From contig JAFSZX010000004.1 in NCBI GenBank assembly GCA_017458825.1, positions 37,156-101,155 on the forward strand: a DNA stretch of 64,000 nt, given 5' to 3'. This document shows, one piece after another, positions 23,879-31,788 of this stretch (position 1 is its first letter; each line of letters starts with the position of its first letter). Source of the DNA: Oscillospiraceae bacterium. GTDB taxonomy: Bacteria > Bacillota > Clostridia > Oscillospirales > Oscillospiraceae. The notes beneath the pieces were generated by a model that did not search any database, was not told the origin of the DNA, and was given only the letters and a program-made list of their open reading frames with translations. The translations under genes were made by a program, and so were the position numbers.

Positions 23879-25237
23879 TTATCGGGTGATGATCACCGCC
23901 ACCTGCTCCGGAGGTACGGCTTGCAGGATAACGGAAAGCTTGTTTTTCAGCGCCCGATGGTACAGCTTCGACCATTTTTCCACGCAGATCACCGCCGTGG
24001 CGGAGGAGAGCTGCGCCACCGCGTCCGCGCGGCAGGTGGGATCTCCGGCGGCGTGATAGACGGAGGCGGCGTCCTGTGCCTTCAGGCGCTCCGCCAGCGC
24101 CGCCGCTTCCGCGTCAGAGCCCAGCAAAAGCGTTTGACCGTCTTTGAGGAACAGCTTTTTTGCCGCGGCGATATACGCGGCGGCGGACTTGGTGTCGGCA
24201 TAGGGCATCCCCAGCTTTGCGGCGATCCGCGCGTCCGGTGCGCAGGGCTTTTTATCGCCGGTCCAAACGGTACCCAGTACCGGGAGCTGATATCGGTTCT
24301 TGATCTCCTCGGCGCTGATGATCCGGTTTTTGACAATGGCGCGAAACGCGGCAAGTCCCGCGGCGATGAGAAGACCCGCGATAAAGCCCACCGCACCGTA
24401 CTTCACGGCTTTTGAAACGGCTTTTCCGCCGTTGCCGCCGCCGGGCTCATCCAACGTCGTCAGTTCGTTGCTGGCGTCCGCCAGATTCTGCATCAGCTCA
24501 TAGGTATAGGCGTCAAAGCGCTCGCCAAGCGCGGCGTAGTCCAGATCCACGGTCTGCCGCGCGGCGCGGTGGAGAAGGTGGAGCGTATGCGCGCCCACAC
24601 TGCCGTCCAGCACGGTTTTCGTCTCCGCCACAGCCGCTTCCACCGCGTCAACGATCCGGTCGAGGTGAGCGCGGGAATCCGCCTGCACGGTAACGGTCAG
24701 CGTGCCGTTCTCCGGATCGGGCAGCAGCGTCAGCAGAGATTTTTCGCTCAAAACCGACTTCTCGCCTGAAAGCGTTCCCTCACTGTCGCTGACGGGGTTG
24801 TCCGCCATAGCGTCCGGCATGCTCTCGGAGGAGAACAGACTGTCCAGATCCAGGGCGCGCACCGCGTCGCCGTAGGCGTTGATATACGCCGCGGGATTCC
24901 CGCCGTGGCTGTCCGCGTAGTAGGAGATGACCGCCTCGTACACGCGATAGGGATCCATCTGCAGCATCACGGACTGTTCCTTGATATAGGCGCGGCGCTC
25001 CAGCACGCTTTCAAGACTTTCGATCCGCAGTTGCAGTTTTTCAAGCTCCGCCTCATAGGCGGCGCGGCTCTCCTCGTGGGCGTCGGCGCCGTCACCGGCG
25101 CGTCTGGCGCGCAGAAAGCCGAATCCGCCCAGTAAAACGGCGCCCAGCAAGGCGCCGACCAGTAAAACGCGCCATTTGGACAGCACGTAGTAAAAAAGAT
25201 CCATCAGGTTAATGACGCGTGTATCCATCGTATCCAT
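23879..25237 (-). CDS. Wzz-like chain-length determinant with a degenerate C-terminal kinase-like domain
   Basis: The 452-residue protein has two membrane segments (about 21-43 and 280-301) bracketing an external domain with a coiled coil (57-90), the layout of polysaccharide co-polymerases. Unlike classic Wzz it continues for 150 cytoplasmic residues whose order resembles a BY-kinase/Wzc ATPase domain (AAAKKLFLKDGQTLLLGSD, later ATAVICVEKWSKLYHRALKN) but with no Walker A lysine loop. No separate tyrosine kinase is encoded nearby. ATG 25237 follows CGAGGAGC. It has its own promoter just upstream. Confidence 0.75.
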   Translation of the reverse strand: MDTMDTRVINLMDLFYYVLSKWRVLLVGALLGAVLLGGFGFLRARRAGDGADAHEESRAAYEAELEKLQLRIESLESVLERRAYIKEQSVMLQMDPYRVYEAVISYYADSHGGNPAAYINAYGDAVRALDLDSLFSSESMPDAMADNPVSDSEGTLSGEKSVLSEKSLLTLLPDPENGTLTVTVQADSRAHLDRIVDAVEAAVAETKTVLDGSVGAHTLHLLHRAARQTVDLDYAALGERFDAYTYELMQNLADASNELTTLDEPGGGNGGKAVSKAVKYGAVGFIAGLLIAAGLAAFRAIVKNRIISAEEIKNRYQLPVLGTVWTGDKKPCAPDARIAAKLGMPYADTKSAAAYIAAAKKLFLKDGQTLLLGSDAEAAALAERLKAQDAASVYHAAGDPTCRADAVAQLSSATAVICVEKWSKLYHRALKNKLSVILQAVPPEQVAVIITR

Positions 25238-25317
25238 GACTGCTCCTCGTTTCCTCCGAATGTGATCGCGGGATCGTCCGGCGGTATGGGGGAAATCGCG
25301 TCGAACGACCCGCCCAC

Positions 25318-25347
25318 AGTATACCATATTTTGTCCGAAAAACGCAA
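25318..25347 (-). promoter_or_regulatory. Promoter of the Wzz-like gene
   Basis: TTGCGT (25347-25342), 18 bases, TATACT (25323-25318). It lies about 80 bases before the Wzz-like start codon. Confidence 0.6.
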
Positions 25348-25435
25348 GAGCGCATTTTGCGGCAACAGGATATGGCGCTCTGTGGCGGGGCATGTTATCC
25401 TTGCGCTGTGACAAGGCAGTGAAAGGAGAGCGGAT

Positions 25436-25600
25436 ATGTTTGGGCGAAATCGCGGCACGCGCCGCCGGCCGGTTGTTCCGGCGCGGGAGATCCCGCGGCA
25501 CAGTAGGGGGCGTTTGGCGCACAGGTTGCCTCTGCGGCGGCGCGTCCGGAAGCATAAACGCGCGATCTCCGCGCGATCCTGCGCAGTCCGCGCGCAATAA
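25436..25600 (+). CDS. Possible small, very basic protein (54 residues)
   Basis: An open frame of 54 codons starts at ATG 25436 after AAAGGAGAGCGGAT, an excellent ribosome-binding site, and ends at TAA immediately before a strong terminator. The product is extremely arginine-rich (for example LPLRRRVRKHKR) with one Cys and almost no acidic residues, so it would bind nucleic acid or membranes if made. It is the only plus-strand gene candidate in a 22 kb minus-strand stretch. Against it: GC-rich DNA favours chance Arg-rich frames and no good promoter is visible. I do not recognise the sequence. Confidence 0.4.
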   Translation: MFGRNRGTRRRPVVPAREIPRHSRGRLAHRLPLRRRVRKHKRAISARSCAVRAQ

Positions 25601-25636
25601 AAAGCACGGAAAACGCAATGTTTTCCGCGCTTTTTT
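25600..25636. terminator. Bidirectional terminator
   Basis: A stem GC-CGGAAAAC against GTTTTCCG-GC with a GCAAT-type loop is flanked by A-run and TTTTTT. It overlaps the stop of the minus-strand VTT gene and directly follows the small plus-strand ORF. Confidence 0.8.
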
Positions 25637-26376
25637 CATGCTTGTCCACCGTCGGAGGACAATGGCGGCTCCTCCGGCTGCCTGTTTTTGTTGTGGCGCC
25701 GCAGTACGGCGCGGTAGATCAAAAGCCCTGCGCCGGACACGGCCATGGTCGCGGCAAAGGTGACGGCGGCAAACAGATAGTGCTGTCCGCCCAAAGCGTG
25801 CCCGCCCACCGTAGAGGTGATGACAGAAGGGATACGCCCGATGGTGCAGATCAGGATCCACTTTCCCCAAGGCAGGTCTGTCAGCCCCGCGAAGTAGCAT
25901 AAAAGGTCCTTCGGGGTACCGGGAACGGTGAAGATCAGCCAGAAGATCACGTCCCGTTTAGGCGAGCTGTGCAGGAACGACAGGGATTGCAGTTTCTCCC
26001 GTGAGAAGAAAACCTCCACCAGCGCCGTACCCCAGCGCCGCACCAGAGCAAATACCAGCAGGCTTCCCAGCGTAGCGCCCGCAAGACACAGCAGCGTGCC
26101 CCAGAGGGCGCCGAAAGCGTAGCCGCCGCACATCTCCAGCGGCTCGCCGGGGATCACCGCCACCAGCACTTGCAGCACCATCATTCCCACGTACGCCAGC
26201 TTGCCCCAGACGCCGTGCTGTGCGACCCATTGGCGGAACAGCTCCGGCTGGCGGGCAAAGCGGATCATGGGTCGCCCCACGAACCAGAATACGGCGGCGG
26301 AGAACACCGCGAGCACCGCCATAGCGCCTGCGGCAAGGAATTTTTTCTGCCGATCGGTCAAGGTATGCTTTTTCAT
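25636..26376 (-). CDS. VTT-domain (TVP38/TMEM64, DedA-like) membrane protein
   Basis: The 246-residue membrane protein has about five to six hydrophobic segments. The VTT/SNARE-associated signature is visible around VIPGEPLEMCGGYAFGALWG and FWLIFTVPGTPKDLLCYFAG. Members are thought to act in lipid handling or membrane homeostasis, some as carriers of undecaprenyl phosphate or phospholipids. It is the last gene of a galE-hom-VTT operon, starting 15 bases after hom. A role in carrier-lipid recycling for the neighbouring polymer locus is only a suggestion. Confidence 0.82.
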   Translation of the reverse strand: MKKHTLTDRQKKFLAAGAMAVLAVFSAAVFWFVGRPMIRFARQPELFRQWVAQHGVWGKLAYVGMMVLQVLVAVIPGEPLEMCGGYAFGALWGTLLCLAGATLGSLLVFALVRRWGTALVEVFFSREKLQSLSFLHSSPKRDVIFWLIFTVPGTPKDLLCYFAGLTDLPWGKWILICTIGRIPSVITSTVGGHALGGQHYLFAAVTFAATMAVSGAGLLIYRAVLRRHNKNRQPEEPPLSSDGGQA

Positions 26377-26391
26377 ACAGCGCCCTCGGTC

Positions 26392-27531
26392 TTACCGAAT
26401 GCCTGCCACAAAGCAGCCGGGATCCTCTTGGAGCTTCGCCTTCGCCCAGCGCAGCATGGTGTCCACCCCCACCGCGGAGGTGATCACGCCGCCGCCCCAC
26501 GTGTCCACGGTGACGGAGCGCAGGAATTCGTCCGGCGCGGCGGTGCGCACGTAGTAGGGGTGGGAAACCGCGTCCTCCGCCAGAGATGTCCGGCGGCTGA
26601 TGTCGGCGTAAAAGGCGGTCTTGCCGCCCAGAATATCCAGGCAATCCTGCACCACGTTGCCGGCGGTGGGGAACCTGCCGGCGCCTTGACCGAAGAAGCT
26701 CTGGCGGCCGATCCGGTCGGCGGTATAGGTAATGAGATTATAGTTGGCGCCAACCGCCGCCTCCGGCTCGCCGGCACGAACCAGCGTGGGCTCCACAAAG
26801 GCGCACACGCCGTCCTGACACCGCATTGCCGTTGCCAGCAGTTTGCACACAAAGCCCCGCTGACGGAACGCGGTAATGTCGCCGTCCGTAACGGTGCGGA
26901 TCCCGAACGTGGGGATCGCCGTTTCCTCCACGGATACGTCAAAGGCAACGCCGGCGGAGATCGCCAGCTTGCGGCGGATATCGTCACCGTCGATGTCGGC
27001 GCTGGGATCCGCCTCGGCATACCCCAATGCCTGCGCCTGCGCCAGCACGTCGCCGAACGCCGCGCCGGAGGTATGCATCGCGTCCATGATAAAGTTGGTG
27101 GTGCCGTTCATGATGCCGCCCACTTCGCTGACCGTATCCAGACGCTTGATCCGCTCCAGATTCACCAGCCAGGGGATGCCGCCGCCCACTGCCGCTGTGC
27201 ACCGCAGGGAGACACCGTTCTTTTTTGCCAGCGCCGTCAGCTCATCGCCGCAAGCGGCGATGAGCGCCTTGTTGGCGGTGACTACGTGCTTGCCGGCGTT
27301 GAGCGCCGCTTCCACGTATTCTTTGGCGGGATGGATCCCGCCCATGACCTCCGCCACCGTGTCAATGGCGGGATCGTTGACAATATCGTCCATAGAGCGG
27401 GTGGCGATGGCGGCGATCTCCGGCTTGTCACTGCGCACCAGAACACGGGTCACGCGAAGATCACTGCGATCCTGACAAATGGCGTATACGCCGCCGCCGA
27501 CGACGCCGAAACCGAGAAGAGCAATTTGCAT
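26392..27531 (-). CDS. hom: Homoserine dehydrogenase, without ACT domain
   Basis: NAD(P)-dependent reduction of aspartate semialdehyde to homoserine, the branch point to threonine and methionine. The 379 residues include the Rossmann motif GFGVVGGGV (7-15), TANKAL (cofactor site) and GGIMNGTTNFIMD with the conserved catalytic region. The protein ends at about the length of the catalytic domains, with no C-terminal ACT domain, so threonine feedback through that domain is not expected. The start lies 15 bases after galE, an unusual operon partner. Confidence 0.92.
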   Translation of the reverse strand: MQIALLGFGVVGGGVYAICQDRSDLRVTRVLVRSDKPEIAAIATRSMDDIVNDPAIDTVAEVMGGIHPAKEYVEAALNAGKHVVTANKALIAACGDELTALAKKNGVSLRCTAAVGGGIPWLVNLERIKRLDTVSEVGGIMNGTTNFIMDAMHTSGAAFGDVLAQAQALGYAEADPSADIDGDDIRRKLAISAGVAFDVSVEETAIPTFGIRTVTDGDITAFRQRGFVCKLLATAMRCQDGVCAFVEPTLVRAGEPEAAVGANYNLITYTADRIGRQSFFGQGAGRFPTAGNVVQDCLDILGGKTAFYADISRRTSLAEDAVSHPYYVRTAAPDEFLRSVTVDTWGGGVITSAVGVDTMLRWAKAKLQEDPGCFVAGIR

Positions 27532-27546
27532 GGGGCACCTCCTGCG

Positions 27547-28560
27547 TTATAGTTTATCGCTGTGCTGTTGCCAGCGCCAGGAATCGCGGCACATGTCCGC
27601 CACGGTCTTTTCCGCCTGCCAGCCCAAAAGGCGCTTTGCCTTATCCGTGGCGGCGTAACACACCGCCAGATCGCCGCTGCGACGGGGCGCGATATGATAG
27701 GGGACCGGCACAGCGTTGACGGAAGCGAAGGTATCCACCAGCTCCAGCACGCTGGTACCTCTGCCGGTGCCCAGATTGATCGCCTCCCAGCCGGTGTGCT
27801 TTGCCGTATAGCAAAGCGCCGCCACATGACCTTTCGCCAGATCCACCACGTGGATGAAATCCCGCACGCCGGTACCGTCCGGCGTGGGATAGTCGTTGCC
27901 GAACACCGCCAGTTCCTTGCGCACGCCGGCGGCGGTCTGGGTGATATAGGGCATCAGATTATTGGGGATGCCGTTGGGCAGTTCACCGATGAGTCCGCTC
28001 TCATGGGCGCCCACCGGATTGAAGTACCGCAGGCATACCACCCGCAGGGCGGGATCGGCGACGCAGGCGTCCTCCAGGATCTGCTCGATCATCGCCTTTG
28101 TCCAGCCGTAAGGATTGGTACAGCCGCCGCGTGGCATATCCTCGGTATAGGGTGCCTCATTCTCCACACCGTATACGGTGGCGGAGGAGCTGAAGATCAG
28201 TTCCTTAACATTGTGCGCCGCCATGACCTCCAGCAACGTCAGCGTGGTGCCGAGATTGTTGCGGTAGTACGCCACAGGCTTTTCCACCGATTCACCCACC
28301 GCTTTGAAGCCGGCGAAGTGGATCACCGCGTCAATGGCATGGGCGTCAAAGACGGCGGTAAGCGCCGGCCTGTCCGCCACGTCGATCCGGTAGAACGCCG
28401 GACGGCGGCCGGTGATCTGTTCCAGCCGGTCGATCACGTCGCCCCGGGCGTTGGAGAGATCGTCGGCAATGACCACGTCATAGCCCAGCGTCAACAGTTC
28501 CGCCGCCACGTGGGAGCCGATGAATCCGGCGCCGCCGGGGAGAAAAACGGTTTTACTCAT
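27547..28560 (-). CDS. galE: UDP-glucose 4-epimerase
   Basis: The 337-residue extended SDR interconverts UDP-glucose and UDP-galactose. Visible are GGAGFIGSHVA (Rossmann), the Ser of SSSATVYG, YxxxK as YGWTKAM, and GRGTSVLELVD near the C terminus. ATG 28560 follows AAAGGAGTATTTGCC; the longer frame upstream runs through repeat DNA. It probably feeds the surface-polymer locus encoded further along the same strand, though it sits in its own operon with hom. Confidence 0.93.
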   Translation of the reverse strand: MSKTVFLPGGAGFIGSHVAAELLTLGYDVVIADDLSNARGDVIDRLEQITGRRPAFYRIDVADRPALTAVFDAHAIDAVIHFAGFKAVGESVEKPVAYYRNNLGTTLTLLEVMAAHNVKELIFSSSATVYGVENEAPYTEDMPRGGCTNPYGWTKAMIEQILEDACVADPALRVVCLRYFNPVGAHESGLIGELPNGIPNNLMPYITQTAAGVRKELAVFGNDYPTPDGTGVRDFIHVVDLAKGHVAALCYTAKHTGWEAINLGTGRGTSVLELVDTFASVNAVPVPYHIAPRRSGDLAVCYAATDKAKRLLGWQAEKTVADMCRDSWRWQQHSDKL

Positions 28561-28876
28561 GGCAAATACTCCTTTGCGTGTTGTGAGGATCCGCGGGGGG
28601 AAAAAAATTACGAGGGGGGACGAAAGAGATACGGGGGGAGCCTGCGGCGCCCTACTTTCTCCGGCAGCGGAGAAAGTAGGCAAAGACGCCGCGCGAAACC
28701 CATGGTTTCGCGACTTCCTTACCGCGGTCGGTGTGTTATTGTATGAGCGCTGCGCCGCGCCGCGGGGGAATTGCAAGATATGCCGGTGACGAAGGATACT
28801 GCATCTACCGTCGCGCAAAAAGGGGCGCTCGGCTCTGTCGCGGGGGATTGGTGCGGCAGGGGAGTGCCGGCGGCGG
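28561..28876. repeat. Gene-free region with stacked palindromes and a dispersed repeat copy
   Basis: About 316 bases between galE and the acyl-CoA synthetase gene hold no credible gene. Contents: a 13-bp perfect hairpin CCTACTTTCTCCG/CGGAGAAAGTAGG (28651-28680) nested within GCGGCG/CGCCGC; a second hairpin CGCGAAACC-CAT-GGTTTCGCG (28692-28712); and a 26-base repeat (28830-28855) that recurs at 31679-31704. Tracts of G (28597-28640) precede them. The palindromes look like a mobile or structural extragenic element rather than a simple terminator. Confidence 0.7.
28830..28855 (+). repeat. Dispersed 26-bp repeat, copy 1
   Basis: The core GGCTCTG-Y-CGCGGGGGATTGG matches the sequence at 31679-31704 with two differences, both T/C. 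It lies 21 bases beyond the stop of the minus-strand acyl-CoA synthetase gene. Confidence 0.65.
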
Positions 28877-30604
28877 TCAGTCCGCCTGCGCCTTTTTCAA
28901 CTTGGCCAGCTCCTCTTCCTCCAACACCCGATACGCCACCTTGCCCACCAGCGTCTTGGGCAGTTCCTCCCGGAACTCGATGTCGCTGGGCAGGGCGTAC
29001 TTGGCGATGTGCTTGCGGCAGTAGTCCATCAGCTCCGCCTTGCAGGCGTCGGTGGGAACGTAACCGCTCTTGAGCACCACAAACGCCTTGACCCGCTGGA
29101 TCTTCACAGGATCCGGCAGACCGATGACGCAACTGATCTGCACGTACTCATGTCCGTCCAGAATGTTCTCCAACTGGGAGGGATATACATTGTATCCGTT
29201 GGTCACGATCATGCGCTTGATGCGCTGGCGGAAATAGATGAAGCCGTCCTCATCCATCACGCCCAGATCGCCGGTATGCACCCACGTCAGCCCGTCGGCG
29301 TGACGGCGGAGCGTTTGGGCGGTCTCCTCCGGCTGGTTGACGTACTCCAGCATCACGGTAGGACCTGCCAGACAGATCTCGCCCTCCGTGCCGTAGGGAA
29401 CTTCCTTCTCCGTGCCGGGCTCCACGATCTTATAGAACGTGTCGGGGAAGGGAATGCCGATAGAGCCTTCCTTTTGCTTGTGGATGGGAGTAAGGCAGCT
29501 GGCGGTGACGCACTCGGTGGTACCGTAACCCTCCCGAACGCCCACGGTACAGCCGTGGTCATGGAGGAACGCGTCAAACCGCTTCTTCAGCTCGATGCTC
29601 AAGCTGTCGCCGCCGGAGAAGATGCCCTTGAGGCAACTCAAATCCACGCCCTCCATCTCCGGGATCCGCAGCAGCGCTTCATACAGCGACGGAACGCCGG
29701 CGATAAAGTTGGGCTGTTCTTTCTCCAGAAGCTCCGCGTACGTCTTGGGAGTGAAACGGGGGATCAACAGACAGTCGCCGCCGTTTGCCAGCATGGAGTG
29801 GATGCTCACACCCAGACCGAAGCCGTGGAACATGGGCATGATCGCCAGCATCTTATCGCCCACGGTGAAAATCGGGTTGGTGGCCACGATCTGCTGGCTC
29901 AAGGCGTTGAAGTTGCGGTTGGACAGCAGAATGCCCTTGGTGGTGCCGGTGGTACCGCCGGAATAGAGGATGGCGGCAGGGTCGGTATCCTTGCGGGGAA
30001 CGCGATAGATCTCCACGTGAGCGCCGCGCTTGAGGAAATCCTTCCACATCACCACGCCGCCCTTGTGGGGGACCGGCGCGATCTTGCGGCCCTGGGTGAG
30101 CGCGTAGCCGATCTTCAAAAGGGGCTGGAGCTCATCCTTGACAGAGGTGACGATCAGGCAGGGCAGATCCACCGCCTTACGGACGTTTTCAAACTTGGGG
30201 TAGAACTGATCCAGCGTGATCGCCGCCACGGAGCCGCTGTCCCGCAGATAGAAGGCGATCTCGCTCTCGGCGGACAGAGGATGCACCATATTGGCGATCG
30301 CGCCCACCAGATTCACCGCGTAGAACATACACACCGTCTGGGGCGCGTTGGGCATACAGATCGTCACCCGGTCGCCTTCCCGCACGCCGATCGCTTTCAG
30401 GCTTTTGGCGCAGGCGCAGATCTTTTCCCACATCTGGGCATAGGTGGCGGCACGGCCCATAAACTCATAGGCGATCTGGTCGGGATACTGCTTGACCATC
30501 TCCTCCACCTTGCCTGCCATGGTCAGCGTGGAATAGGTGAGGGTCGCCGGAACTTCCTCGTCCTTACTGGCGAGCCAGGGTGTTTTGATCACGTTCTTAC
30601 TCAT
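28877..30604 (-). CDS. AMP-binding acyl-CoA synthetase
   Basis: The 575-residue adenylate-forming enzyme activates a carboxylic acid, probably a fatty acid, to its acyl-CoA. Motifs: YSGGTTGTTKGILLSN (P-loop), YGTTECVT, TGDLGVMDEDGF, GYNVYPSQLE (hinge) and the C-terminal lysine region ELPKTLVGKVAYR. Its start overlaps the stop of the upstream E2-like acyltransferase gene by eight bases, so the two are translationally coupled and probably act together on an acyl-CoA. Confidence 0.88.
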   Translation of the reverse strand: MSKNVIKTPWLASKDEEVPATLTYSTLTMAGKVEEMVKQYPDQIAYEFMGRAATYAQMWEKICACAKSLKAIGVREGDRVTICMPNAPQTVCMFYAVNLVGAIANMVHPLSAESEIAFYLRDSGSVAAITLDQFYPKFENVRKAVDLPCLIVTSVKDELQPLLKIGYALTQGRKIAPVPHKGGVVMWKDFLKRGAHVEIYRVPRKDTDPAAILYSGGTTGTTKGILLSNRNFNALSQQIVATNPIFTVGDKMLAIMPMFHGFGLGVSIHSMLANGGDCLLIPRFTPKTYAELLEKEQPNFIAGVPSLYEALLRIPEMEGVDLSCLKGIFSGGDSLSIELKKRFDAFLHDHGCTVGVREGYGTTECVTASCLTPIHKQKEGSIGIPFPDTFYKIVEPGTEKEVPYGTEGEICLAGPTVMLEYVNQPEETAQTLRRHADGLTWVHTGDLGVMDEDGFIYFRQRIKRMIVTNGYNVYPSQLENILDGHEYVQISCVIGLPDPVKIQRVKAFVVLKSGYVPTDACKAELMDYCRKHIAKYALPSDIEFREELPKTLVGKVAYRVLEEEELAKLKKAQAD

Positions 30605-31472
30605 AGTATACTTCCTCCTTCAGCGGTTTCTCCAGTTCTTCCGGGTGCTCCAGCAGATATTTCAGGAGCCGGATCGATTTTGAATAGTAATAGCCGTCCG
30701 CCAGCCGCTCGTCAATGGTCAAGCCAAGATCCAGCGTTTCACGCATGGAGGCGTTGCCGTCCTGATCGAATACAGGCGTCAGCTTCTTTTCACCGATGAT
30801 ACAGAACAAAGAGCAGGTGCCCCAGTTGGTCAGGTGATGATAGCCGGATTTGAGCTTGATGGAGCCCAGATTGGAGATCACCACACTGCTGTAATACGGG
30901 TCGGTCTCGATCATGGACGAGGGGACCCAGCCGTGCCGATCCAGCCACATGATGAAATGGATGGCGGCCTTGCTGATGAACCGGGGCAGGCGATTGAGCA
31001 TATCCATACTGTCCGTGGTGGGATCCGTCTTCTCACTGCGACAGCTCTTTACCTGTGAGCGGATGTATTCGTGCACGCTCTGCACCGTATCCTCGCCGGT
31101 GGCGTGAAGCGTCGCCAATGCCTCGGCGCCGTGGTCGGAAAACTCCTTTTTCACCACGAAAGAGGCGGACAGGTCGTTGCGCATATAGTAGTTGCCGTTG
31201 ACAATAAAGCGGTTCAGCTTGGGGCGCAGAAGGATGGTTTTCACCAGCGCCGTTACCACCACGTGGAAAAACGTGTAGGGGAAATCCGTCTCGGTCGCGT
31301 TCTTTCCGGCGATATACGCCTTGATGGGCGTCAGATCCACCCGCTCGGAGATATATGCCTCATTGTCACAGCGATTGGGATAAATAATACCGGTGATAAA
31401 TTGGATAGACGGCAGATCCCGCAGCAATACGCCGTCTTTTCGGTCGCCGAGGCGCCGTTTGTTTTTGCCCAT
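30597..31472 (-). CDS. E2/CAT-like acyltransferase homologue with altered active site
   Basis: About 291 residues related to the catalytic domain of 2-oxoacid dehydrogenase acyltransferases and chloramphenicol acetyltransferase, without lipoyl or subunit-binding domains. Near the C terminus the family motif DHRxxDG appears as DERLADG, so the catalytic His is Glu while Asp and Gly remain. ATG 31472 is preferred: the promoter at 31508-31536 would start transcripts near 31501, too close for upstream starts, and GGGAG lies 11 bases upstream. It forms an operon with the acyl-CoA synthetase, suggesting acyl-CoA binding or transfer by a non-canonical mechanism. Confidence 0.7.
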   Translation of the reverse strand: MGKNKRRLGDRKDGVLLRDLPSIQFITGIIYPNRCDNEAYISERVDLTPIKAYIAGKNATETDFPYTFFHVVVTALVKTILLRPKLNRFIVNGNYYMRNDLSASFVVKKEFSDHGAEALATLHATGEDTVQSVHEYIRSQVKSCRSEKTDPTTDSMDMLNRLPRFISKAAIHFIMWLDRHGWVPSSMIETDPYYSSVVISNLGSIKLKSGYHHLTNWGTCSLFCIIGEKKLTPVFDQDGNASMRETLDLGLTIDERLADGYYYSKSIRLLKYLLEHPEELEKPLKEEVYYE

Positions 31473-31507
31473 ACTCCCATATACTCCCATCTTACAAGAT
31501 ACCACTG

Positions 31508-31536
31508 ATTATAGCAGAGTTCCCTTCGTATTTCCA
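31508..31536 (-). promoter_or_regulatory. Promoter of the acyltransferase / acyl-CoA synthetase operon
   Basis: TGGAAA (31536-31531), 17 bases, TATAAT (31513-31508). A consensus -10 with a four-of-six -35. Confidence 0.6.
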
Positions 31537-31678
31537 GCCCTTTTTACAAAAAACGACAGCGGCAGAACAATCGCTGTGCAACCGCTGCCTATTCTATGCC
31601 CGTCCGCGCTGTACCAGAACGGATAGGGGCGCCGGCACGGAGCGGCGACAATACCGGGAAATGTTGGGACGCCGCACC

Positions 31679-31704
31679 CGGCTCTGCCGCGGGGGATTGG
31701 CGCG
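31679..31704 (+). repeat. Dispersed 26-bp repeat, copy 2
   Basis: Second copy of the repeat at 28830-28855, in the same orientation and again just downstream of a minus-strand gene (asnS). The rest of 31537-31733 holds no gene that I can support. Confidence 0.65.
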
Positions 31705-31733
31705 CAGGAGATACGGTTTGGGGCGGATAGGAG

Positions 31734-31768
31734 AAAAAACAAGGGACTGTCACAGAGGACAGTCCCTT
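31734..31768 (-). terminator. asnS terminator
   Basis: AAGGGACTGTC (31741-31751) pairs with GACAGTCCCTT (31758-31768). On the minus strand the stem is followed by GTTTTTTC. It lies 20 bases after the asnS stop. Confidence 0.85.
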
Positions 31769-31788
31769 AGCAGCACTATTCCGGCAAA

